Of a stretch of DNA of 64,000 nt, positions 42,762-53,093 are shown one piece after another. The notes below the pieces were generated by a model that saw only the letters and a program-made list of their open reading frames with translations, made no database searches and was not told where the DNA came from. Position 1 is the stretch's first letter. Each line of letters opens with the position of its first letter. A program made the translations under genes and the position numbers. Origin of the DNA: Fragilariopsis cylindrus CCMP1102 (Eukaryota > Bacillariophyta > Bacillariophyceae > Bacillariales > Bacillariaceae); assembly GCA_900095095.1 (NCBI GenBank), contig FMBT01000295.1, positions 620,001 to 684,000 of the forward strand. The letters are read 5' to 3'.

Positions 42762-44177
42762 ATGGCTTGCCGTAAAAATGCTTACCGTGGCATGGTAGAG
42801 GCCTCCGAATGGAATCAGAAACAGCAAGAAGAACGTAACGTAATATTAGCCAAAGAAGAAAAGGAGCAACGACTATTTTGGACCCCCACTCTTGTTTTCG
42901 ATGCCTGTTGTACTCAGTGGTTAAAACATGGTAGGGAAGTTTATGGACATACAAACAATCGAGCATTAATTCAGGGTTGTAGTGGAGGCTGTGGGAAAGA
43001 TCATCCACGTATCACCCTCGATTACCATAACACTGAAGGAGCAATTGCTGTTCTTTCTCACAACCTGGATCCATTCGTTAAGTATTTTGATAGCTTGGTC
43101 AGTCAAAATCTTGCTTTTTGCCAGCGAAAGAATGACAATAATGTGGGGAACTTCAACGACGAACGATGTTACTTTTTGATAGGGTATCTCGCGACAATCA
43201 AAGAAAAATTGGAACAATCGACGACGACGAATTTTGACTCGCATCTTATTAAAGTATCACCAACAGCGTTGGCGGCCTCTAGGCGAGCTCATGAACGTTA
43301 CACAGAACAAGAGGAATTGGAACAGGAATTTAAAAGACGCAAAGTTACAGAACAATTTCCGGTGGTTGATAACGATCTATTGGTAAGCGTATTAGATGTG
43401 TGCCATCAGCACTACTCCTTTCGAGACCATCTTGATCTGTTAGAAATTGCATGGATGCGGATAAGTAACAAAATATTTGCGAAATATGCCGCAAAAACAG
43501 CATCGTCCCGTATCCGACAGCTACGTTTATCATATAGTGTTTTGTTAGAAGGTGGAGCGGAAGAAGAGGATGATCATTACAAAGATGTAGAAGATCAGGG
43601 CAGGAACTGCTATGTTGTATCTCAATATGTTAGTAGGAGTCTACATACTGTAGTATCTTCTCGTCTTCCGTTGACTGCATTGGAAAATCATGTCTTTGTT
43701 CCTGATGATGAAACTAAAGAGTTTGATTTTTCAGTCAATGAGATTTCATCCGGCCCACGTCTACTTATTCGTTTGTACTTGGAAGACGGTGCAAATACTT
43801 ACTTAAGTTGTCTTCCAGAAAAAGACTGTCTATATTCAGACTTGTTAGAAGTTGCAAGATTTTATTTTAATCCATGCGAAATTGATCGTGAAGGAATGTA
43901 CACTTCTTCTAATTTTAAATATAACGTGACATCATTGACTCAAACCGATGGAAGTAAGACGGGAAAGTTCTGCATACAATCGTTTCAATTTGACTTTCGT
44001 GACTTCTTGGGGGTATACGTTCGGAAGAAATTGCCGAAAGCTAAGGAAAATCTGCAGGAGATAAAGAAAAAACGACCAATCACGACGAAGGAGAAGGAGT
44101 ACGTCAAGGCCATTGCGAAGGCCGCACGTGAAAGTCCCGGAAACTCACAGGCATTCCAGGGGATGAAAGGTTGGTGA
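42762..44177 (+). CDS. Conserved-looking protein of unknown function
   Basis: 471 aa, single exon, with low content of simple repeats compared with its neighbours, which suggests constraint along its length. The N-terminus is charged (MVEASEWNQKQQEERNVILA). A small Cys cluster CSGGCGKDH lies near 73-81. An acidic helical part with FKRRKV (about 189-194) may be a nuclear signal. The C-terminal part ends with a strongly basic helix (KKLPKAKENLQEIKKKRP, then TTKEKEYVKAIAKAA). No catalytic motif or known domain recognised. Shares its upstream region with bL12m copy C. Confidence 0.7.
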   Translation: MACRKNAYRGMVEASEWNQKQQEERNVILAKEEKEQRLFWTPTLVFDACCTQWLKHGREVYGHTNNRALIQGCSGGCGKDHPRITLDYHNTEGAIAVLSHNLDPFVKYFDSLVSQNLAFCQRKNDNNVGNFNDERCYFLIGYLATIKEKLEQSTTTNFDSHLIKVSPTALAASRRAHERYTEQEELEQEFKRRKVTEQFPVVDNDLLVSVLDVCHQHYSFRDHLDLLEIAWMRISNKIFAKYAAKTASSRIRQLRLSYSVLLEGGAEEEDDHYKDVEDQGRNCYVVSQYVSRSLHTVVSSRLPLTALENHVFVPDDETKEFDFSVNEISSGPRLLIRLYLEDGANTYLSCLPEKDCLYSDLLEVARFYFNPCEIDREGMYTSSNFKYNVTSLTQTDGSKTGKFCIQSFQFDFRDFLGVYVRKKLPKAKENLQEIKKKRPITTKEKEYVKAIAKAARESPGNSQAFQGMKGW

Positions 44178-45197
44178 ACTTAAACTAACTAATAGAAGGG
44201 GAAATGTTACAGATGTACTATTATTAGCTTACTTTTGTTACTTAATCTTTGTGTAATCCACCGTGTGCGTGCGAAGTCTAATATAGAGCGATAAAAGCAA
44301 ATATAGTAGTTTTGACGCCTCTTCTAGTCGATTGACAAGTAGGGTGCTTAAAACCACGATAATAATTTGATACGTTCGAACCTTGGCACCCTGAAAATTA
44401 ACCACACAAGCTCCATTTCTTTTCCAAGCGATTTTGGAGTTGCAGCTTTAAGCAGACGATAATGTTTTCAGTTGATGGGGGGATTTATCACAGTTCTAAA
44501 ACGCGTAGAGGTATTTGAAATCCTGTCCAGTAGAAGACTGCGATATCATTTCTATTCTGTCACGATTTTGTTGTAGGTTGACTGCTCGGTCTAGCAAGTA
44601 CTGAAATGCATCCCGGTTGACCATCCATAGCTCACAGTCCGTTAATGCCAAACAAGTTGCTGCTCGAGGGATATAAAGATGATACTGAAAATGAAAAAGA
44701 AGAAAAACGTCGTCGTGATGCTAATAATCGATATGTGGGGGGATGTGGGTGCACAAGGTGGTGGAAGGTACGTACGTGTTTTAATCCGTTCTTTTACGTC
44801 TTTAACGTTTTCGTTACGTTTTTGGTTACGTTTCTACTGTACTGTGTACTCGAAGTGTTGCTTGTTTGTTTGCGTCTGCAATGTGTTGTTGTCGTGCATG
44901 CATTCAATCTTTCCAACCTATATAAAACTAAGAAATGATACGAAGGTGCAAATTTGTGAAAAACATGTCGGCGCATTCACTTGCTTTTCGAAGTACTCTT
45001 TGAAGCATTTTGGAATGGCCATTCTAATGCATTGTACTTTTAAAATCATATATCTTTTCAACATTTATATTTTGCCGTGTATGCTTTGCTGAACAGTTTT
45101 AATGGATGTACAACCTCTCTACAGAAAGAAGTGTACTTGATATCCGAACTATGATGGACAAGAGCCAATCATCTTGCAAGCTAGCAAGGAACATTAC
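44178..45197. other. Intergenic region holding a cyclic-nucleotide-binding relic
   Basis: Apart from the exon remnant at 44496-44684 nothing is certain. A plus-strand ORF at 44645-44938 lies antisense to that remnant and then runs into low-information sequence; I treat it as a shadow. Confidence 0.5.
44496..44684 (-). pseudogene. Single exon remnant of a cyclic-nucleotide-binding domain protein
   Basis: A 62-codon open segment ending in a stop at 44496-44498 and starting right after a good splice acceptor (TTTTCATTTTCAG). It reads YIPRAATCLALTDCELWMVN and continues RDAFQYLLDRA. The PRAAT part is the end of the phosphate-binding cassette, and ALTD.ELW.V.R..F is the usual following strand and helix of cNMP-binding domains, as in PKA/PKG regulatory parts. 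The key Arg of the cassette is present. The upstream half of the domain (GE-type loop) is not visible within the next 500 bases, so this is a remnant, or the last exon of a gene with a long intron. No ATG. Confidence 0.65.
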
Positions 45198-45890
45198 TTA
45201 AGCCACCCAAGCCAACGAAGAGGGGAAACACACCGAGGAAACAACTAGGGACAAAATAACGGGAAAGATTGAGATGGACGAGACAGAGGAGGAGGAGGTA
45301 GAAGATTCTTCAAACTCTTTCCCTTCTCCGTACTCTTTACAGGCTTTGCTTAGAAAGATTTCTCCGCCGAATCGAATCTGGCTAACAGGCGCGGAATCCA
45401 TCTTGCCTGTGAACGAATCTCCCGTCATCACTTCATCATCCACAGCACAGGAGCGATAAAAACCATCCTGCACACCCTGGCAAAATGGCGAGCATACAGG
45501 AGTGTCGTCACTGCAAAAAAAGATAGGGGTCGATAAATATAAAGTTCCCCAATCCTGGCAGGTGTCATCAACCTGAGATAGGAGTTCGTCCTCAACTATA
45601 GATTTGCACGGCTCGTCGACAAAGAGAAGCGCTGCAACCAAAGTGGTTGAAGCTTGATACGGTTCACCAGTAATAGTAGCTCCGTCGACAGAACATGCCG
45701 TGCCAAGCGTATCAAGAGATTCTTGACATGATGCTGGACATTGATCACTGCCTGCTACTGGATCACAGACATTTGAAAAAATGGTTATAGCATTATATTG
45801 ATCTTCGCACTCATTAGCGATAGCTCCAGTATACAGAGTTAAGGATGAAAATGCGAAGAGGAGAAAAGATTTTCTGTAGAGGAAATACAT
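45198..45890 (-). CDS. Secreted Cys-rich protein, possibly GPI-anchored
   Basis: 230 aa, single exon. Signal peptide about 1-24 (LLFAFSSLTLYTGAIA). The mature part has 12 Cys arranged as two related halves: C...C...C...C..C near the start and again after about residue 110 (DTCQDWGTLYLSTPIFFC, CSPFCQGV), which points to an internal duplication of a disulfide-bonded module. After residue 195 a Ser-rich stretch leads to a hydrophobic end (ISIFPVILSLVVSSVCF), a pattern that fits a GPI-anchor signal or a C-terminal membrane helix. Likely at the cell surface. No known family is recognised. Its start codon is only 116 bp from the transposase relic. Confidence 0.7.
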   Translation of the reverse strand: MYFLYRKSFLLFAFSSLTLYTGAIANECEDQYNAITIFSNVCDPVAGSDQCPASCQESLDTLGTACSVDGATITGEPYQASTTLVAALLFVDEPCKSIVEDELLSQVDDTCQDWGTLYLSTPIFFCSDDTPVCSPFCQGVQDGFYRSCAVDDEVMTGDSFTGKMDSAPVSQIRFGGEIFLSKACKEYGEGKEFEESSTSSSSVSSISIFPVILSLVVSSVCFPSSLAWVA

Positions 45891-46006
45891 CGTTATGATT
45901 GCTTTTTATGAATTTGCGTAGAGTTTTTTGAGATTGTGTTCTGGTTTTACTTCTAATAGTCACATTGAACATAGTCGTACATTATTTAACATGAAAAATT
46001 AAAAAA

Positions 46007-47977
46007 TTAAATTAGGTGTAATCCAGGATGAAACGGATACAAATAACTAGCCTCATTATTCATTCGGGCTGTCCTTGCAGCTGCACCTCCTCTAATTTGT
46101 TTCTTCAAATCTTGACAATGTATATCAGCATCAGGAAGATTACAGGTACGATATTCCTTATTCCCGAGACCAATATTTACTGATGCTGTAGCAGCATAAT
46201 CAACGGAAGAATTAAACATTTGATAAATCTTTACAGCGTCCATCTTTTTGAAAAATGAATCCAGATAATCATTGTAGTTACGGAGATCTTTCCAATACAC
46301 CTGTTCAGCAACGACATAGTCACTTCTATTACAGGCAGCAACTAAGTCATCCATACAAAAAAGATCAGTTACACGATAATCTTCTTTCAAATTGTTGAAC
46401 CGTTTATCAGCCCAATTTTTGGTATGACCAGAAAGGAGAAATAAGAATCCCGCTTTCTTAAAATACCCTTTAGTAACAAGATAAGGAGCTAATCATACAA
46501 CATGGTTGTTCTTGTTCTGTCCTGGACAATTATCCATGACAATTGTCAACTTACATCTTTTCTTTCCGTCTAATAAACCACGATCAGAAAGATACTTCAT
46601 AATTAATGATGCAACAACATTTCCTCCTTTATTACCTTCTGCTTCACTGTATATGTAGGCATAAAGTATGTTATCTTTGGTGTTACCATCAACAATTCCA
46701 AGTGTCGGTACAGTCATAGGTGAATAGTAGTATGTTTCACCTGGTTGAGTTCCGTTAAACGAAGGCATCTCCATATTTTGACAGAAATCTATAATCAATA
46801 CAATGCACATTTCTTCATCGTCAACACCATCTTCTGTACACTTCTGAGCTTCGGCATGTAAAACACCAAGAAGTTCTCTCATCGACCTTGCTTCTTCTAT
46901 ATGCCTTCCTACCTTAACCATTGCTTCTTCAAGTTCATCATCATCAAGATCGTCATCACTACTGTCCTCATCATCGTCATCATCACTATCAATATTGTCA
47001 TCATTATCAGCAGCTTGATGGCGTCTTCTATCAATTTTCCTTCTATACAAAAGGCTGAACTTGTAACATACACTGCATATATCTTTAGATGGCTTCCTAA
47101 CAATTAATTTTGGGTGGTTATAACTCCAGTAATTGTTGAAAGATTGTCGGCAACATACCTTTTTTGGTTCTTCAGTTGCAGACCAATTCGCATCAGTTCT
47201 TCTTTCTTTTACAGTAGTTCCTTTTGAAGTTGCACGTATTTTCCACCCCTGCTTCCATGCAAAATTACCATACAATCGACGCTTGGACCAACCAGGATCA
47301 AGCTCCTCTATTCCATCACTATCTCGTACTTCAGTTGTCTTTGTTACTGCATCTCTTGTCCATCGTGTTGGACGTGGTCCTGCAAGAGGAAGAATATCAT
47401 TAAGGAAAAAATCTTTCAGTAATGGCACAACATTATCTCTGTGATCAAGTGATTGCTTGCTTAGTTTCCCTTTATTACCATGAATAGGTAGCGTGTTTTC
47501 CTTTGCATTTTTTTCAAGAGAAGCAAGTGCATATACACCATATGAATGCAAAGCAGCCAAGGAATGTTTGCATATAAGAATGGAACTCAACTTCGAATTT
47601 GTTTCTACGTTCTCTGTTGCTAAGAATGGAAGCTGAAATGGCTTTGTTCCTTCCTTAGTGGAACGTAGGATTTGCCTCCCTATTAGTCGCTCCGCTAAAA
47701 GAATAGCTTTAATCTTTTCTATCAGCAATACTTTTTGTTGGAGAGGATCCATCTTGGACCAGAATAGTATATATGATGCAACGGCATCCATTGCATCACC
47801 ATCTCCCTGTAGAGAAGATAAACACGAACATTTTTTTACCCTGTTTGGTGTGTAGAAACATTGTTTGCCAGACAACTCTTCAATCCAATCCGTGATCAAA
47901 ACTACTCGATCAACATCACTTAGGTTTGACTTCTTTTTCTTTAATTCTAAACTGGTTTCCCATCTTTGGATACTCAT
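46007..47977 (-). mobile_element. DNA transposon-type DDE transposase gene with one in-frame stop
   Basis: A 657-codon frame on the minus strand is open from the ATG at 47977 to the stop at 46007 except for a single TGA at 46493-46495, which looks like a CGA-to-TGA change. Visible parts: a helical N-terminal half, a CSVCYKF Cys pair, an acidic Asp-rich insert, then VLIIDFCQNM (first catalytic Asp) and VMDNCPGQNKNN (second Asp). The D-N-C-x-G-Q-N-K-N motif is typical of a large DDE family in eukaryotes (I associate it with DUF7869-type proteins). A third acidic residue may lie in VVAEQVYWKD behind the stop. I cannot find terminal inverted repeats or target-site duplications, so element ends are unknown. 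It could be a recently silenced transposase, or a host gene with readthrough. Confidence 0.7.
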
Positions 47978-48911
47978 CTTGGTGTGTAAGGGCAGCCAGC
48001 AACAGTAACAATAGTAATACAGGGGCAGATGTTAGTAGTAGGTGAAGAAGTGGGAGTGCAGAACCAAACGGATTGACAATGATGATAACGATGATAACAA
48101 CAGTGACAAGTGACAGTGAACTGCCTGTGAAGAAAAAGTGGCGAGGCTTTAGTTTTTAGCCTGTTTTTTGTGACTTGCTCACATTTCATTTTGCCGTTCA
48201 ACGCATTCATTGTTATTTTTTTTTGCGCACGCCAAAATTTGGACCGTTGCGTCAACAAAAAGGCCATAGTAAATAGCCAACAAAACTCACCTGAATGACT
48301 CTACACGTGATTAAAAGTGGTCCTGGGGGTTCGTACAAAAATTATTATCATGACTATTCAGCAAGTATCGGTCCGTTGAACACAACACATACACCCAAAG
48401 TTGTCATTTCTTTCAAATATTCATACAATTATGCCTACAGAAAAAAGAGATTTTTCTTTTGAAATACCTTGTTCTACAATTATCACATAGCCAGCCTTTA
48501 ATTATCAATGCGTACCACCTAGAATAGTGTCTACGTATGTTGGATTCTCATACTACTACAATGTACATATTGATAATAGCTAGGACTAGTGTAGCATTAT
48601 TGGAGTAATAAGTTGCAAGAGTTTCATATCGTTTTTAGGAATGGCTTCAAAAAAGAATTAAAAACAAAATCCCGTTGTCAACTAGCATCCACTCAAGATA
48701 TATATGCATGATGCATGGTTGCTGTCTCCAACAGAAACTCGTCCATATGAAATACACAGCAGATAAATTGCAGATATTGAATCTAAGCAGTAACACAATA
48801 TAGTCTCCTCTTGAAAAAAGAAAGAAACTGATATGCTATAAGCCATTTCAGCACAATCAAAGCTTGTTCACATGAAAGTTCGGACAGGGATACTATAATG
48901 CGTTGTTTTTG
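47978..48911. other. Region between the transposase frame and the P450 remnant
   Basis: A minus-strand ORF just upstream of the transposase start (47974-48267) is in another frame, and its second half is simple-sequence-like; it may be leader sequence. The rest, 48268-48911, shows no ORF or repeat that I can support. Confidence 0.5.
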
Positions 48912-49161
48912 TCACGGCCTAGCTTCATTGTTGACGCAAGAAATCTCGTAGTCCTGCAGCAGTCGACAAATTATAGCCAAATATTCCAGTTTGGCAATAC
49001 CAGATCCAATGCACATACGAGCACCGAATCCAAACTATACAAGTTGTGTAATAATAGGATAATCCACGTGGAAAAAGAAGTAAGTAATTTACAAATTGGA
49101 AGAAAAACAACCAAGATACAATTAGCACCAACGCGGAACTTCAGAATAGATACAACCGCAT
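48912..49161 (-). pseudogene. Cytochrome P450 remnant (heme-binding end)
   Basis: The segment 49034-48912 encodes FGFGARMCIGSGIAKLEYLA and continues IICRLLQDYEI to a stop: this is the P450 heme loop (FGxGxRxCxG) with the Cys ligand and the following L-helix. It directly follows a TATAG acceptor-like site. Upstream, 49161 to about 49060 still shows MRLY and FPRGLS, which fit the K-helix ExxR and the strand behind it, but there is an in-frame stop, and the meander and PERF region is missing. So only pieces of the last quarter of a P450 of about 500 residues remain. Substrate class cannot be read. Confidence 0.72.
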
Positions 49162-49309
49162 GCTGAAGGACATAATATTACTCATGTCAAATGACGCTAA
49201 TTCACACCAACGATCAAATTGTTATTTCGTGGCATCTTTTTCATACGGTATATCTTTATTACATACGGGGTGGAAAATAGGAACGAAACGATGAAATAGA
49301 AGAAGTAAA

Positions 49310-50007
49310 TTAGTGCAAATCAATCATTTGATGCAAATAACGAGATAACGGGATCGGTGGTGAAAAATAACTGTACTCGACTTGAGACTCACATTCTTCG
49401 AAATGCTTTACAGCAAGATTGGCCGATTCGTTAATGGCCGGTACATACTTTTGTGCTACTTTTATTTTACTGTTCTTACAAGAATTTGTTCGTTTCAAAT
49501 TGTGAATAATAGAAGGAGGTTAATTCATTATTTATGACTCTTATTTGTATCAACATACCATTTTGGTTCTATTCTTATTTTCTCCTGATAGTTGTTATGG
49601 TAATTCTTCTTTGGATTTTGACAATATTCTCTTTGTTTTGTCGATAAGTCCATCTATTCCTTCCAAGCATTTGTTTGCCTGTTTTTGGTTAGATCCCTTT
49701 TTGTTATCGTGGTCTAAATCAGTGAAATACATATTACCTTTTGTATCAAATAGTGCATGGAAATCAGGCACAATAATAGGTTTCAATTTAAAGATAGTCT
49801 GAAGAGTATGATAACCTTCTTCCAATTTTTTGTAAAAATCGATACCATTCCCCATCTTGATAACATTGTTGATGTATTCCTCTTTCTTTTGGTTGAATTT
49901 CTCATTAGCTGAGCCTCTGCATTTGTAAAAAAGAAAATCATCGATCTCAATTTTTTTCACTTTTTGAACTGAAACATCCATCGCAAGTAGTTTCTCTCTA
50001 TTTTTGT
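49310..50007 (-). pseudogene. Kinase-fold-like gene fragment next to the LINE
   Basis: Two minus-strand open segments. The first (50007-49595) starts after a splice-acceptor-like TATTGACAG and contains PDFHALFDTKGNMYFTDLDH, which resembles the catalytic loop plus DFG-like part of distant protein-kinase-fold proteins (D.H...GN.YF.DLD). The second (49498-49310) carries QKYVPAINESANLAVKHFEE and ends LSRYLHQMIDLH. No clean intron joins them. The N-terminal lobe is absent: upstream lies the LINE, which may have been inserted into or next to this gene. The kinase-like reading is tentative; it could be one of the expanded diatom protein families with unknown function. Confidence 0.45.
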
Positions 50008-50152
50008 CTGTCAATAAAAATAATTATTTTTCGTTTGGAATAAATTAAAACGCGCACCTTTGTTTACACATCTACTAAAACATCTAGTACTAAATCTACG
50101 TAGAACCTACGTAGAGCTTCAACCTATCAACCTCTAATTTGTAGTGTCGACG

Positions 50153-52984
50153 ATGGTTATCATGTCGAATACAATCCAACCAGGAATGTATCTTGACAAC
50201 ATTGATAACAGGAGTGACAATCGTTCTATCGGATCCAGATCCAGCTTCAATCGTAACGAAATTCCGGCTAAAAATGATAAAGATATGACTTTACGAAAAA
50301 TCACGACAAAATCAACCAGTAACAACAACAAGACAACCACCGACGTAGAAGGTTGGACCACGACAAGCCCAGGAAAGAAGAAACCAAAGAATTCGAACAG
50401 CACCGTAGCATCAACTGAGTCAATCATCACGACAATTGACGGAAACTTCGATAGTATAGAGGCAGGAACCAGCAACAGAATCTATGTTACGTCTCCAGGA
50501 AGAAAGAATAAGTGCAACATACCTGACGACAGTAGGCAGCAAACAGAATTAGAATTCATTCCAACAATCATGGCAGTTAAAAGAAAAGAAAAAGTTAAAG
50601 ACAAGGAACAAGACAATGGAGAAGATAATGATACGAGCAAAACAAACGATCAAGACAATGGCAATACTATGGAGGATAACAGAGAAGGAAAAGACGACAA
50701 CAAAGAAGACAAGAATAAAACAAATAGTAAGAACGACAGTAGCAGTAACGATAGCAACAACAGAGGACAAGGAGGAAGAGGCGAAAGAGGAGGTGGACGA
50801 AAAGGAAGAGGAGGAAGAGGAGGTATAGAAAGAAATCTAATCCCTAAAACTGAATGGGAGACATACAACTTTTCAATTAGTTTCAATCCCAAGACAATGA
50901 ACAATAAAGACCCTGATACGGAATTCCAAGCACTACTTTCAGAGATGATGAAAAAGTCTCCAGGAATCACATTCCATGCAACGAACGAAGATATGTTTCC
51001 GAAACCAAAATCGTTCTCAAACATACAAGGATACCCACAGACAGAAGCTGCGTTCAAGGACTTCTTTGAAGTTTATGAAAACAAAGGTATGACAATTTAC
51101 AAAATATTTATCCAAGCAACAATGCACTACAATGAATTAGACCTTCGAAACAGTTTACTCAACTACTTGAGAAGTAATAATCTTTGGATGTCGAGTGATT
51201 TAATCTCAGAGAATGTAGACGAAATGATTGGATATATTAATTATGGACATGATAAAATGGTATGGAGACCTGAGTGTGAAAAGAAAATCAACAATGGGAT
51301 CAATGCCCTGATTCAAAGCGGATCCATTCCACAAGCTTTGCGATTAAAAATTGATGGATTAAAGAAAGATATCAAGATACGTGTCGCAGCAGGAACATTC
51401 CGGGGAGGACCAAGAAATGATCCAGTCATGTGCGAAGGTTTACTCTTACGAACAACGAAAGCACAAGCAAGAGCAAGTATGGAATTATTAGGTTTATTAG
51501 ACGACAATGTATTAGGAGAGTTCTACAGTATCATTCCGAAAGGAACAGACAAAGAAATAGGACCACAACTATATGGAGATTTATTACGGATGAACAACGA
51601 TATGCTAAACACTTTACGTGCTATTACTGTTGTTAACTGGCCAGAAGAATTATTCCTAGAGCTTTACAACCCCGCATTAGACGTCCCAGGAACAGTCGCA
51701 CTCAGAGTCGATACACTACTGATGAATGCATGGAAATGTGTAGCAATTGAACGTACAACTGAGACAGAAACAAGAGGTAAATACTTACTACTTTTCCAAG
51801 AAGAAGATATGGAGAAAGCGAAAGCATTAATCAGTAATCTGATTGACGACTTTGGAAGAGAGAGTAACAGTAACTGTGCAAAGATTGCGTTAGAAAAGTT
51901 TAATCAATTTCCAGAGTTTGACAGCATTCAAAGAGTGTCACAGTCAGTACAGGCAAAAGCTTCCAAATTGAAAGAAATGCTACAAAACGCGGCAGCACAG
52001 AGGACATCTAAGACGCCCAAACAAATACAGCAACCGCGATTTCAATTCCATGTAGCAAAACAATTGCAAAAGCAACTGCATCTCCCAACCCAAAAATCGT
52101 ATAGTAATATAGCACAAAGCAGCGCACAAAAGAAACATTTAACAATAGTACAACCTGCACCCAGTACCGCACAACCAACGACACCACAACAGCAGCCTCA
52201 ACAAGCAACACATGCAGAACAAACAAGAATGACAGAAGCAGACAATACAGCACAACAAGATCAAACTAGTAACGAAAATGGATTAAGAGTTCGTACATCA
52301 ATGAATTTAATGACACAAGACACAAGAACTATAGCAACGAACCACTCAGGATTATCAGACCAACAAACAATGACAACAATGATGACTCAGATAACACAAC
52401 AGTTTCAAGAAATGGAGAGAGATAGAATAACAAGAGAGGACAAACAAGAAGCAAAACGACAAGAAAGAGAATCTAAAATAGAGGAGAGACGAGTCGAGGC
52501 ACAAAGAGATATGTACTCTTTTATGAAATCAATGATGATGATGACTCAGAATCAGAACAGTGAGAATAAACAAAGAAAAGAAGCAAATCCAAATCCGATA
52601 CCAGACGAACTAACAACAGGTGAAACAGAACAAACAAGCGCTCTTACATCCAGCATAACAACGACAAAGTCATTGACTACACCTACCGGAAAAAGGGCGT
52701 CAGCTCTACTATCAAACACTAATGAAGAGACGAATATGACAGACATTGGAACAGAGGCAGAAGATACGGAGACGATAGAAACGATGTCAACAAAGAGAAA
52801 TAAAAGCGTAAGCGTATCAGCAAAGGACACAGAAGATGGACAAGCAGACGACATGATGGAGGATGGAGAAGAGAACACGGAGAAGAGAGGAGAAAATTCA
52901 AGTTCATTTACCGATGGATTCAATAATCAACAATTCCAACCAAAGGCGATAATAGCTCCTGGGACAGGAGCTACTCAACAATAA
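50153..52984 (+). CDS. LINE ORF1 protein
   Basis: 943 aa from the ATG at 50153 (a GTG nine bases upstream is also in frame). Residues 1-220 are Lys/Asn/Asp/Ser-rich and basic-acidic, ending in an RGG-type stretch (GRGERGGGRKGRGGRGG, about 205-222) likely to bind RNA. An ordered part of about 400 residues follows (TEWETYNFSISFNPKTMN to about residue 610). Then comes a Gln/Thr-rich region with long helices (QEMERDRITREDKQEAKRQE), which may be a coiled coil for multimerisation. There is no zinc knuckle and no RRM that I can recognise, so this ORF1 is unlike the common LINE-1 type. The usual role is packaging the element RNA. ORF2 frame opens over the last about 30 bases of this ORF. Confidence 0.75.
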   Translation: MVIMSNTIQPGMYLDNIDNRSDNRSIGSRSSFNRNEIPAKNDKDMTLRKITTKSTSNNNKTTTDVEGWTTTSPGKKKPKNSNSTVASTESIITTIDGNFDSIEAGTSNRIYVTSPGRKNKCNIPDDSRQQTELEFIPTIMAVKRKEKVKDKEQDNGEDNDTSKTNDQDNGNTMEDNREGKDDNKEDKNKTNSKNDSSSNDSNNRGQGGRGERGGGRKGRGGRGGIERNLIPKTEWETYNFSISFNPKTMNNKDPDTEFQALLSEMMKKSPGITFHATNEDMFPKPKSFSNIQGYPQTEAAFKDFFEVYENKGMTIYKIFIQATMHYNELDLRNSLLNYLRSNNLWMSSDLISENVDEMIGYINYGHDKMVWRPECEKKINNGINALIQSGSIPQALRLKIDGLKKDIKIRVAAGTFRGGPRNDPVMCEGLLLRTTKAQARASMELLGLLDDNVLGEFYSIIPKGTDKEIGPQLYGDLLRMNNDMLNTLRAITVVNWPEELFLELYNPALDVPGTVALRVDTLLMNAWKCVAIERTTETETRGKYLLLFQEEDMEKAKALISNLIDDFGRESNSNCAKIALEKFNQFPEFDSIQRVSQSVQAKASKLKEMLQNAAAQRTSKTPKQIQQPRFQFHVAKQLQKQLHLPTQKSYSNIAQSSAQKKHLTIVQPAPSTAQPTTPQQQPQQATHAEQTRMTEADNTAQQDQTSNENGLRVRTSMNLMTQDTRTIATNHSGLSDQQTMTTMMTQITQQFQEMERDRITREDKQEAKRQERESKIEERRVEAQRDMYSFMKSMMMMTQNQNSENKQRKEANPNPIPDELTTGETEQTSALTSSITTTKSLTTPTGKRASALLSNTNEETNMTDIGTEAEDTETIETMSTKRNKSVSVSAKDTEDGQADDMMEDGEENTEKRGENSSSFTDGFNNQQFQPKAIIAPGTGATQQ

Positions 52985-53093
52985 AGGCACTTCAAGTGCC
53001 AATCTAAAGCATACTCGTGAAGGAAAGACTGCAGACAATCCAACAGAACGATCAGGCGCACAACTATTAGAACATTCATACGATATAACAACA

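Noticed and set aside
44381-44410. A GTTCGAAC word that could be a tRNA T-loop
   Set aside because: The flanking bases do not pair as a T-stem, and no anticodon or acceptor arms are seen. I found no tRNA or rRNA gene in the window.
44645-44938. Plus-strand ORF of 97 aa with a hydrophobic stretch
   Set aside because: Its first part is antisense to the cyclic-nucleotide-binding exon, and the rest has no protein-like pattern.
47974-48267. Possible first exon or extra ORF in front of the transposase
   Set aside because: It is in another frame, no good donor/acceptor pair joins it, and its second half is repetitive His/Thr/Pro-type sequence.
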